Made by a program: the position numbers and the translations under genes. Below the pieces are notes generated by a model. The model ran no database searches. It saw nothing but the letters and a program-made list of their open reading frames with translations, and was not told where the DNA came from. From Lachnospiraceae bacterium (GTDB taxonomy: Bacteria > Bacillota > Clostridia > Lachnospirales > Lachnospiraceae), in assembly GCA_024695605.1 (NCBI GenBank), contig JAILHW010000203.1, positions 1 to 34,070 on the forward strand: 34,070 bases of DNA, given 5' to 3'. Shown here in pieces: positions 1 to 6,325 of this stretch (its first letter is position 1; every line of letters starts with the position of its first letter).

Positions 1-422
1 GTATTTCCCGACAGAAATCCCGCATAGACAACGCCGACCGCCATTCCCTCCGGAATATTGTGAAGGGTGACTGCCAGCACCATCATGGTGGTTTTCTGAA
101 ACGATGCCTTCGGTCCCTCCGCTTTTTCCGCATTCAAATGCAGGTGAGGGGTCACCGTATCCAGAATGAGCAAAAACAATATCCCCAGCCAGAAGCCCGC
201 AAACGACGGGGCAAAGCTCATCCTCCCGAGTCCTTCTGACAGCTCCATGGCCGGAATGATCAGACTCCAGATGGATGCCGCAACCATGACCCCGCTGGCA
301 AACCCTGTCAATGCCTTCTGCAACTTTGGCCCCAATCCCGATGATATAAAAAACACGCATGCCGATCCCAGAAGGGTTCCCAAAAAGGGGATCAGAATGC
401 CGATCAACACAGTCGTATTCAT
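1..422 (-). CDS. ZIP-family metal transporter, N-terminal part (cut by window edge)
   Basis: Membrane importer of divalent metal ions (zinc, iron or manganese in this family). The visible 140 residues start MNTTVLIGILIPFLG, a first membrane helix, followed by a second helix around FASGVMVAASIWSLIIPAMEL, a third near FWLGILFLLILDTVTPHLH, and the family signature HNIPEG close to the window edge, whose His and Glu line the metal site in ZIP proteins. The rest of the gene lies beyond position 1. The ATG at 420-422 is preceded by an AAGGAAAAAAG ribosome site. It is the last visible gene of the feo cluster, 39 bp after the preceding ORF, so it is probably co-transcribed with feoB and dtxR1. The HNIPEG motif makes the family call firm; the metal cannot be decided from sequence. 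Confidence 0.93.
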   Translation of the reverse strand, partial: MNTTVLIGILIPFLGTLLGSACVFFISSGLGPKLQKALTGFASGVMVAASIWSLIIPAMELSEGLGRMSFAPSFAGFWLGILFLLILDTVTPHLHLNAEKAEGPKASFQKTTMMVLAVTLHNIPEGMAVGVVYAGFLSGN

Positions 423-461
423 AGAAACTTTTTTCCTTTCCGAAATTTGTCAGCAGCTGCC

Positions 462-737
462 TTACGCAATGGAAATCCTCATTCCGGCATGCACATATGC
501 CAGCTGATCGCCCATGATCCTTTTCATCTCATCATATGCCGGGATTCCCGTGCAGTGACAGGTATAGTAACGGATGGGAAAGCTTCCAAGTATTTTTGCG
601 TTCCGGGCAAACAGCTCTGTCTGCCCCAGATCAAACAACACCCGGTGTGCAGAAGTCTCGATGTAAAAGGAGAGTCCATGCTCATAGAAGCACCCGGGGG
701 CGCCTTCTGTATTTTCCATCAGGTTTACGATTTCCAT
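462..737 (-). CDS. Internally deleted MBL-fold hydrolase (91 residues, likely inactive remnant or mini-protein)
   Basis: Residues 1 to about 51 match the start of the dihydropteroate-synthase-like metallo-beta-lactamase family (MENTEG, EHGLSFYIET, RVLFDLGQTELFARNAK). Residues 52-91 then match the C-terminal end of the same family (RYYTCHCTG, a variant of the usual GHCTG, then GDQLAYVHAG). Everything between, including the HxHxDH metal-binding core of about 150 residues, is absent, yet the frame is uninterrupted. The ATG at 735-737 has a strong GGGAGGA site 4 bases upstream. It lies 55 bp after dtxR1 and 39 bp before the ZIP gene, so it is probably translated. Without the metal ligands it should not be a hydrolase. 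It may be a pseudogene still carried by the operon or a domesticated short protein; sequence alone does not separate these. Confidence 0.72.
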   Translation of the reverse strand: MEIVNLMENTEGAPGCFYEHGLSFYIETSAHRVLFDLGQTELFARNAKILGSFPIRYYTCHCTGIPAYDEMKRIMGDQLAYVHAGMRISIA

Positions 738-792
738 AGCATCCTCCCTGGATCCGTATTCGAATGCAAGGCATCCTACCTAATGAATTGTA

Positions 793-1179
793 TCATAAAT
801 ATCGTTTTTTTGCTTCTAAATCCTTCTTAATAAATCGTTTGATCCCTTCGTAGGTTGCTCTGCTCATGAACCGTTCCATTTTTCCGGCATCTCTGATCGC
901 TGTTGCTTCGTCCACTCCCGCGATCCTCCTCAAAAAATCACTGAGTATCCTACTTCGTTCATAGATATCCACCGCTATGGTTTCTCCGTCCTGCGTGAGC
1001 ATGATCTCTCCGCTTTCCTTCATCTCGATCATCTTGCTCTTTCGAAGATTCGCCATGGCAATGGATACGCTGGCCTTGGTAACGCCAAGCTCTCTGGCCA
1101 CATCCACGGAACGCACACAGTCGCATCGTTGTTTTAAGGCATAGATTGCTTTGATATATTTTGCTGCGGATTCATTCAT
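793..1179 (-). CDS. DtxR-family regulator with degenerate metal site (DtxR1)
   Basis: A 128-residue protein with the N-terminal winged helix of DtxR/MntR proteins (recognition helix region VTKASVSIAMANLRKSKMI, residues 33-51) and the short dimerisation and metal domain, without a C-terminal SH3-like domain. Compared with DtxR, the Met10 position is Lys7, the His79 position is Ser76, Cys102 is Gly99 and His106 is Arg103; only the Glu105 equivalent (Glu102) remains. It probably cannot bind a regulatory metal in the usual way. The start was chosen at 1179 rather than the longer in-frame start at 1197, because its ATG overlaps the feoC stop as ATGA, which implies translational coupling. It sits at the end of the feo genes and before a ZIP transporter. 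The family is clear; its metal response is doubtful. Confidence 0.9.
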   Translation of the reverse strand: MNESAAKYIKAIYALKQRCDCVRSVDVARELGVTKASVSIAMANLRKSKMIEMKESGEIMLTQDGETIAVDIYERSRILSDFLRRIAGVDEATAIRDAGKMERFMSRATYEGIKRFIKKDLEAKKRYL

Positions 1180-1448
1180 GCTTTGCAAACCTCCCACATC
1201 ACGCCCATATTCTGAAATCCGTTTTCAGGCATACATCCCTTGCACATGACACCATCGCTGCCTTTTGTGGAGCACCCGGAGCACCCGTTGCATCCGCCCC
1301 GGCAAAACACCACTCTGCGGATCCTCCCGGCATGCTCCAGAAACTCTATCTTTCTCTCCACATCCTCTATGCTTGTATCCAGCTCCATGGCAAGATGCTC
1401 TATCGTTCGTGCATGGCCATCCCCCAGCAGGGTAAGCAGCTCTTCCAT
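1176..1448 (-). CDS. feoC: FeoC-like winged-helix protein with Cys cluster
   Basis: A 90-residue protein. The first half (MEELLTLLGDG... IEHLAMELDTSIEDVERKIEFLEHAGRI) is a small winged helix-turn-helix; the second half carries a Cys-rich loop (CRGGCNGCSGCSTKG, then CKGC), compatible with an Fe-S cluster, and a Cys near the C-terminus. This is the layout of FeoC-like regulators found next to FeoB, which are thought to control FeoB stability or feo transcription. A longer reading frame begins at 1550 inside feoB1, but the ATG at 1446-1448 has an AAAAGGAGAG site just upstream and lies 14 bp after the feoB1 stop. The stop overlaps the dtxR1 start. The call is based on position plus the winged helix and Cys loop. 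Confidence 0.85.
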   Translation of the reverse strand: MEELLTLLGDGHARTIEHLAMELDTSIEDVERKIEFLEHAGRIRRVVFCRGGCNGCSGCSTKGSDGVMCKGCMPENGFQNMGVMWEVCKA

Positions 1449-1462
1449 CCCGTCTCTCCTTT

Positions 1463-3481
1463 TTACCAGATCAAAAGTCCGATATGATATGCCGCAAATG
1501 CCAGAAGCAGGGAAACCACCGTATAATAGAGCACGATCCGTGCCGTCCACTTCGCGGAATGGGTTTCCTGATAGGTTGCAGCCAACGCAACAACGCAGGG
1601 CATATTAAAGGTCATGGCAAAAATGAACGCCAGCGCTTCCGGTCTGGATACGTTCGCCAACAAAATCTCGCTCAGGTTCGCAGCTGTCCCCCCGCCGCTC
1701 ATGGCCTGGGTAAAGGCTGCCCCATAGGAGCCTCCGTTATACAGCGCACTGATCACACCGATAGCCCCTTCTTTTCCCACTGCGGAAGCAACATAGGACA
1801 GAAACAGCTGCCAGGGCATTCCGAAGAATTTTGTCACAGGCTCAATGGCAACACCGATCCGGTAAAGGATCCCGCCATTTCCGCCGCTTGGAGAATAGGA
1901 CAATATCCAGAACAGGCCGCATACCATAAGGACCACTTTGGTCACACGGATAAAGGTTTCCTTTGTTCTGCCCATCACATAACCAAACAGAGCCCGCCAT
2001 CTGGGTTTATGATACGGCGGCAATTCCATGATCATGCCGTAGCGTTCTTCTTTTTTCACAAGCCTGCTGCCGAAGATCTTGGCCGTTACCCACATATGCA
2101 GCAGCATGGTGAACAGAATGGCCGTTATCACTACGATTGCTCCCGGTCCGAAAAAGATGGAAGACAACATCGGTATGGTAGCCCACGCAGCCCCGCAGGG
2201 AACCGCCCATGCCAGGGCAATGGTCAATACCTTCTGGCCCCAGTTATCGATTACTCGTGCGCCGGCTGCACCGCCCATGGTGCAGCCAAAGCTGACAAGA
2301 AACGGCATTACGGATTTTCCCTGCAGGCCCAGCTTGCCCATGGTATTGTCAAATACATAGGAAATCCTGGCCATGATCCCGACCTCCTCCAGAAGCCCGA
2401 ATACCAGGGTGACACCGAACACGAAGCCCAGCATCTTAAAGATATAGGAAAAGGACTGAATGATCACATCGGTCACGATCAGCGTGATCACCTCCGGACA
2501 GCCGATCGAAGTCAGCGCATTGCCCACCGGTGCTTTCGCCATCAGGATCACAGACCCTACTCCCATAAGCGGAAGAGCGGGAATAAAGGAGGCGATCAGT
2601 CCGAAAAGAACGGTAAAGATCACTGCAGCCTTTCCCCATACCCTACTGGTGTAGATCCGGTCCAGTCTTCCGAGGCTGACTTTTTTACTTTCCTTTGTAA
2701 CCGCACTGCCAAGCACCTCATCGATCCAGGCAAACTTACACCCGCCGGTCTCGACCGCACTTTGGGCATCCTTTTTTGCCTGTTCGATCCTGCCAAATGT
2801 TTCCGCGTCCACAGCGTTTCTTAACCGGTCCAATACGACCTTGTCATTTTCTATCACCTTGACAGCGATCCACATGGGGGAATATCCCGCAATCGCCCCC
2901 TCCGGGATCAGGCTGCAGATCTCCCTGAAGCCCTTCACACTGTCATACTGGCCGGACAGAGCCTCCACATTCAGTCTGGCCTTCTTTGTTAAAGCCCGGT
3001 CCAGTGCCTCATAGAAGCCGCCATACGCCTTCGTGTCTGTTGCGGAAAATGGAATGACGGGAATGCCAAGCTTTTGCTCTATAGCCTCGGCGTCGATCTG
3101 CTTGCCCTGGTCCTTTGCGACATCCGCCATATTCAGCAGCAGAAAGCAGGGTGCATCAATCCCGGCAAAATCCGCAAGCATATAAAGACTTCTCTGCAGC
3201 TGCGAGCTGTCTGCAAGAATGCAGACCACATCCGCCTTTCCGGAAGCAATATAATCCCTGGTGATCACCTCTTCATCCGAGTTGGCCGAAAGACTGTAGG
3301 AGCCCGGCAAATCTGCCACCAGGTACTCCTTTCCCGCATGCGAAAAGCTTCCCTCCTTCTTCTCTACCGTCTTTCCGGGCCAGTTGCCCACATGCTGTCT
3401 GAGACCTGTCAGCGCATTAAACAAGGTGGACTTTCCGGAATTGGGCTGCCCTAAAAGGGCGATCGTTGCACTTTGGCTCAT
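1463..3481 (-). CDS. feoB: FeoB-like metal transporter, divergent paralogue (FeoB1)
   Basis: An inner-membrane transporter of 672 residues. The N-terminal G domain has G1 GQPNSGKST, G3 DLPG and G4 NMAD, followed by the helical GDI region and a polytopic membrane part with two Gate-type repeats from about residue 280 to the C-terminus. The first Gate motif reads GCTMGGAAGARVID where FeoB2 in this window has GCGIPAIMACRTIK, and the second reads GKEGAIGV where FeoB2 has AKENVVGT, so this copy departs from the usual FeoB pore. The start at 3481 follows GAGGAGGTGACAGC and overlaps the feoA1 stop as ATGA. It is followed by feoC. Ferrous iron is the default substrate; manganese or another metal is possible given the altered pore and the neighbouring DtxR-like and ZIP genes. 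Confidence 0.94.
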   Translation of the reverse strand: MSQSATIALLGQPNSGKSTLFNALTGLRQHVGNWPGKTVEKKEGSFSHAGKEYLVADLPGSYSLSANSDEEVITRDYIASGKADVVCILADSSQLQRSLYMLADFAGIDAPCFLLLNMADVAKDQGKQIDAEAIEQKLGIPVIPFSATDTKAYGGFYEALDRALTKKARLNVEALSGQYDSVKGFREICSLIPEGAIAGYSPMWIAVKVIENDKVVLDRLRNAVDAETFGRIEQAKKDAQSAVETGGCKFAWIDEVLGSAVTKESKKVSLGRLDRIYTSRVWGKAAVIFTVLFGLIASFIPALPLMGVGSVILMAKAPVGNALTSIGCPEVITLIVTDVIIQSFSYIFKMLGFVFGVTLVFGLLEEVGIMARISYVFDNTMGKLGLQGKSVMPFLVSFGCTMGGAAGARVIDNWGQKVLTIALAWAVPCGAAWATIPMLSSIFFGPGAIVVITAILFTMLLHMWVTAKIFGSRLVKKEERYGMIMELPPYHKPRWRALFGYVMGRTKETFIRVTKVVLMVCGLFWILSYSPSGGNGGILYRIGVAIEPVTKFFGMPWQLFLSYVASAVGKEGAIGVISALYNGGSYGAAFTQAMSGGGTAANLSEILLANVSRPEALAFIFAMTFNMPCVVALAATYQETHSAKWTARIVLYYTVVSLLLAFAAYHIGLLIW

Positions 3482-3705
3482 GCTGTCACCTCCTCTACCA
3501 TGATCCCGCGGCATTCCTTTCTGTTCAGCGCGATCATTGTATCTCTCGAATACACCAGCATTGGCCTGTTTTTATCATTCTTGATCACCGTAACACGGCA
3601 TCCCGGTGTCAGACCTATGGATGTGATACGGCTCATAAACCGGGTATCTCCCTGTACATTTGTTACAAGGCCCTCTTTGTTTTCCTTCAGTTCGCTCAAA
3701 CTCAT
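3478..3705 (-). CDS. feoA: FeoA-family SH3-like protein (FeoA1)
   Basis: A 75-residue protein with the FeoA SH3-like fold signature: an N-terminal MSLSELKENKEGLV strand, the RITSIGLTPGCRVTVIK turn, and the C-terminal MIALNRKECRGIMVEE strand. FeoA proteins are cytoplasmic partners of FeoB. The ATG at 3703-3705 follows AAAGGAGAAGAAGA, and the stop overlaps the start of feoB1, so it is coupled to it. This copy clearly differs from feoA2 at 5982-6206, so the two feoAB pairs are not a recent duplication. Confidence 0.93.
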   Translation of the reverse strand: MSLSELKENKEGLVTNVQGDTRFMSRITSIGLTPGCRVTVIKNDKNRPMLVYSRDTMIALNRKECRGIMVEEVTA

Positions 3706-3717
3706 TCTTCTTCTCCT

Positions 3718-3891
3718 TTATTCATGATGCACTTGCTTTTGGCACGCCCCGTGCCTCGGGCAGCTTCCGGCCATAGGACAGCCGATGCAGTGCCTTCCCT
3801 TCTTTTTTTCTTTATAGATATACCTGCACGCCGCAAACAGCGCCGCGATAAGGATCAGGACAATGATCATATCAGCCAAAACAGCATTCAT
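3718..3891 (-). CDS. FeoB-associated Cys-rich membrane mini-protein
   Basis: A 57-residue protein with one N-terminal membrane helix (MNAVLADMIIVLILIAALFAAC) followed by a basic YKEKKKG stretch and a cysteine motif (CIGCPMAGSC, then C). This is the layout of the small Cys-rich membrane proteins that accompany feoB in Firmicutes; their exact role is unknown, and metal handling at the membrane is presumed. The frame could open at a TTG at 3912, but the ATG at 3889-3891 has GAGGT at proper distance and is preferred. It lies between the feoB2 terminator-like hairpin and feoA1. A second copy of the same design is found at 19951-20106. Confidence 0.88.
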   Translation of the reverse strand: MNAVLADMIIVLILIAALFAACRYIYKEKKKGRHCIGCPMAGSCPRHGACQKQVHHE

Positions 3892-3910
3892 CTTTTCTAC
3901 CTCTATCAAC

Positions 3911-3940
3911 AAAAGGGGCGGCCACCTTGATGACCGCCCC
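3911..3940 (-). terminator. Hairpin with U tract after feoB2
   Basis: In the minus-strand transcript the arm GGGGCGGUCA (3931-3940) pairs with UGGCCGCCCC (3915-3924), giving a 10-bp stem with one U-G wobble and a 6-base loop, followed by UUUUG. It lies 13 bp past the feoB2 stop and 20 bp before the start of the Cys-rich mini-protein. The U tract is short, so partial termination is likely, which would lower expression of feoA1-feoB1-feoC-dtxR1 relative to feoA2-feoB2. Confidence 0.75.
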
Positions 3941-3953
3941 TTACTTCGTCAGG

Positions 3954-5945
3954 TCAGCTGAGCTTGTATTCAAGCTCCATCTTCTTCTGGTTACTCCGAA
4001 TGATGCCTGTAATGCATACCGCAAAGCAGATCACTGCAATCAGACCGCCGATAAAGCCAGCCCCTACAGTTCCGGTCGTTATGATGGTTCCGATCTGGTA
4101 TACCAAAAATCCAACCGTAAAGCCGCTGGCAAGCTGGAGGCCGATGGCTCCCCAAAGCCATTTTGCGGATTTCATTTCGGAATTCATGGCACCGAGCGCC
4201 GCAAAGCAGGGCGGTGTATAAAGGTTAAACATCAGATACGCCAGGGCTGCAACCTTGGTGATTCCCATCGCTGTCGCAACCACATTGCCTTCGCCGATCA
4301 GCTCAAGCTCCTCGGTATCAATAAAGTTCGTGATCGCATAAACCGTTGCGATGGTTCCCACCACGTTCTCCTTTGCAATGAAACCGGTAATGGCTGCTGC
4401 TGCCAGCTGCCAGGATGCAATGCCCACGACAGGGATCAGAAGCACTGCGAAGGGCTGCGCAACGCTTGCCAGGATCGAGGTGCTCTCCGCTCCCTCTTCC
4501 ACTGCCTGGAACTGCCAGTTGAAGGACTGCATGATCTGCACAACCGTATTACATACCAGGATCACGGTTCCCGCCTTTACGATGTAGGCCTTACCTCTTT
4601 CCAGCATGCTCTTAATGGCAAAACCAAGACTCGGGATCTTGTATTCCGGCATCTCAATAATAAAGAAGCTCTTACGATATTTCATACCGGTGATCGCCTT
4701 GATCAGGAGTGCGCCGAGAAGGATCAAAACGATACCCAGCATGTAGCAGACAAAGCTGATCCACTTGGACTCCGGGAAAAAGGCACCGGCAAACAGCGCG
4801 ATCACGGGAAGCTTTGCGCCGCAGGGCATAAAGGTTGCCAGCATGGCTGTGCTTCTGCGTTCTCTCTCGTTCTTAATGGTCCTGCAGGCCATGATGGCCG
4901 GGATACCGCAACCGGTTCCGATGATCATGGGGATCACGGATTTGCCGGACAGGCCAACCTTTTTGAAGATCGGATCCAGCACAACCGTTGCTCTTGCCAT
5001 ATACCCACAATCCTCCAAAAGCGCAATGAGGAAATACATCACCATAACCAGCGGCAAAAATCCAACTACTGCTCCCACGCCGCCGATCACACCGTCGATC
5101 AGCAGTGCGTACAGAAGCGGATTGGCATCGCCAAGCTGTTCTCCTGCCCATCCCTGAAACGCTTCGATCCATCCGACCAGAATATCCGCCAGCCAGGTTC
5201 CCACTGTGGTCTGGCTGATATAAAATACCAGGAACATGATCCCCGCAAAAATCAAAAGTCCGATGATGGGATTTGTCACCACCTTATCGATGGCATCGCC
5301 CTTTGTTTTATCCTTTGTCAGTGTTTTTCTGACTTCAACTTCCTTTACGATCGCATTCACAAAATCAAACCGCTTGCGATCCGCTTCTTCCACGGCTTCC
5401 TTGCTGTGGACATCCACACTTCCCTGATGGTAGGGCGCCTTCTGTCCCTTACCGTCCAGGGCCACCGCTGCGCTGACAGCTTCCTTGATTCCCTTATCCG
5501 AGGTGGATACGGTCTTGATCACGGGACATCCCAGCTTTTCGGAAAGCTTTTTCTCATCAATCCGGTTGCCCTTTTTATCATTGACATCGATCTTATTCAG
5601 CGCCACAACAACCGGGATTCCAAGCTCCAGAAGCTGTGTGGTAAAAAACAGACTTCTGGAAAGATTGGTGGCATCCACGATGTTAATGATCGCGTCCGGA
5701 TGCTCGTTTTTTACATAGCTGCTGGTGATACTCTCCTCCGATGTGAATGGTGACATGGAATAGGCACCCGGAAGATCTACTGCGATCAGCTCCTTGCCGC
5801 TGTCATTGTATTTCTCCTTGATGCGGCTCTCCTTTCTGTCCACCGTAACACCGGCCCAGTTGCCGATCTTTTCATTGCGTCCCGTCAGCGAATTATACAT
5901 TGTGGTTTTTCCGCTGTTGGGATTACCTGTTAGTGCGATCCTCAT
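3954..5945 (-). CDS. feoB: Ferrous iron transporter B (FeoB2, canonical)
   Basis: A 663-residue GTPase-coupled ferrous iron importer in the cytoplasmic membrane. The N-terminal G domain has G1 GNPNSGKTT at residues 7-15, G3 DLPG and G4 NKID. A helical linker follows, and a membrane part begins near residue 225. The first pore motif is canonical (GTGCGIPAIMACRTIKNERER and MPCGAKLPV), as is the second (AKENVVGT). The C-terminus ends in a helix and a short basic tail. The ATG at 5943-5945 follows a strong GGAGGAG site. It lies 36 bp after feoA2 and is followed by a terminator-like hairpin. It is expected to be controlled by the operator-promoter at 6264-6318. This is the copy most likely to carry iron. 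Confidence 0.97.
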   Translation of the reverse strand: MRIALTGNPNSGKTTMYNSLTGRNEKIGNWAGVTVDRKESRIKEKYNDSGKELIAVDLPGAYSMSPFTSEESITSSYVKNEHPDAIINIVDATNLSRSLFFTTQLLELGIPVVVALNKIDVNDKKGNRIDEKKLSEKLGCPVIKTVSTSDKGIKEAVSAAVALDGKGQKAPYHQGSVDVHSKEAVEEADRKRFDFVNAIVKEVEVRKTLTKDKTKGDAIDKVVTNPIIGLLIFAGIMFLVFYISQTTVGTWLADILVGWIEAFQGWAGEQLGDANPLLYALLIDGVIGGVGAVVGFLPLVMVMYFLIALLEDCGYMARATVVLDPIFKKVGLSGKSVIPMIIGTGCGIPAIMACRTIKNERERRSTAMLATFMPCGAKLPVIALFAGAFFPESKWISFVCYMLGIVLILLGALLIKAITGMKYRKSFFIIEMPEYKIPSLGFAIKSMLERGKAYIVKAGTVILVCNTVVQIMQSFNWQFQAVEEGAESTSILASVAQPFAVLLIPVVGIASWQLAAAAITGFIAKENVVGTIATVYAITNFIDTEELELIGEGNVVATAMGITKVAALAYLMFNLYTPPCFAALGAMNSEMKSAKWLWGAIGLQLASGFTVGFLVYQIGTIITTGTVGAGFIGGLIAVICFAVCITGIIRSNQKKMELEYKLS

Positions 5946-5981
5946 TTTTTTCTCCTCCTCTATAGAACGCTTTATCCGGCG

Positions 5982-6206
5982 TCACGCCCCGGCCTTCACC
6001 AGGATCGATGCCGCTAGCTCCGGATCAATGTTGTATCTGGCGTCTTTGATGGATACGAAGAGATTCTTCTTTTTATCCACCACCGTGATCGCCTCTCCGC
6101 TGTAGCAACCCAGGGAAAACAGAAAGCTTTCCATTTCTTCGTCCCCGTTTGTATCAATCTGCGTGATCACATATTCTCTTCCAAGCTCTGCTTCGTTCAA
6201 ATTCAT
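5982..6206 (-). CDS. feoA: Ferrous iron transport protein A (FeoA2)
   Basis: A 74-residue SH3-like protein (MNLNEAELGREYVITQIDTNG, LGCYSGEAITVVDKKKNLFVSIKDARYNIDPELA), the small cytoplasmic partner of FeoB. It is the first gene of the feo transcript. The start at 6206 lies about 77 bp downstream of the predicted transcription start. It is followed after 36 bp by feoB2. The start was chosen because it gives the usual FeoA length and N-terminus. Confidence 0.92.
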   Translation of the reverse strand: MNLNEAELGREYVITQIDTNGDEEMESFLFSLGCYSGEAITVVDKKKNLFVSIKDARYNIDPELAASILVKAGA

Positions 6207-6263
6207 ATCATTACCCTTTTCTAATCTGCAATTTCCTTTTATTCGAACCGACTATCTCTTTTT

Positions 6264-6318
6264 GGATTAGTCTTGACTAACCATTGGATATTATAATTAG
6301 CATATGCTAATCTGTCAA
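6264..6318 (-). promoter_or_regulatory. feo promoter with two DtxR-type operators
   Basis: On the minus strand the -35 TTGACA (6313-6318) and -10 TATAAT (6290-6295) are both perfect and 17 bp apart. The spacer contains the perfect 16-bp palindrome ATTAGCATATGCTAAT (6296-6311). A second inverted repeat, TTAGTC-2-GACTAA (6267-6280), lies just past the -10 over the expected start site. The centres of the two repeats are 30 bp apart. The TTAG...CTAA form resembles DtxR/IdeR boxes. Binding here would block RNA polymerase, which fits repression of iron uptake in metal-replete cells. The repressor is inferred. Confidence 0.88.
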
Positions 6319-6325
6319 GCAGTTT

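Noticed and set aside
738-792. Possible promoter or metal box between dtxR1 and the MBL remnant (TATGAT and TTAGGTAGG-like sequences).
   Set aside because: The -35 match is weak and the TTAGG element has no matching right arm, so I do not call either.
1484-2824. A 446-codon plus-strand open frame opposite feoB1.
   Set aside because: It is antisense to a clear FeoB, is rich in His, Gln and Arg with no recognisable domain, and lacks a ribosome site. It is a shadow of the codon bias of feoB1.
3927-5753. A 608-codon plus-strand open frame opposite feoB2.
   Set aside because: Same reason: antisense to a canonical FeoB, low-complexity composition (His, Asp, Cys), no family resemblance.
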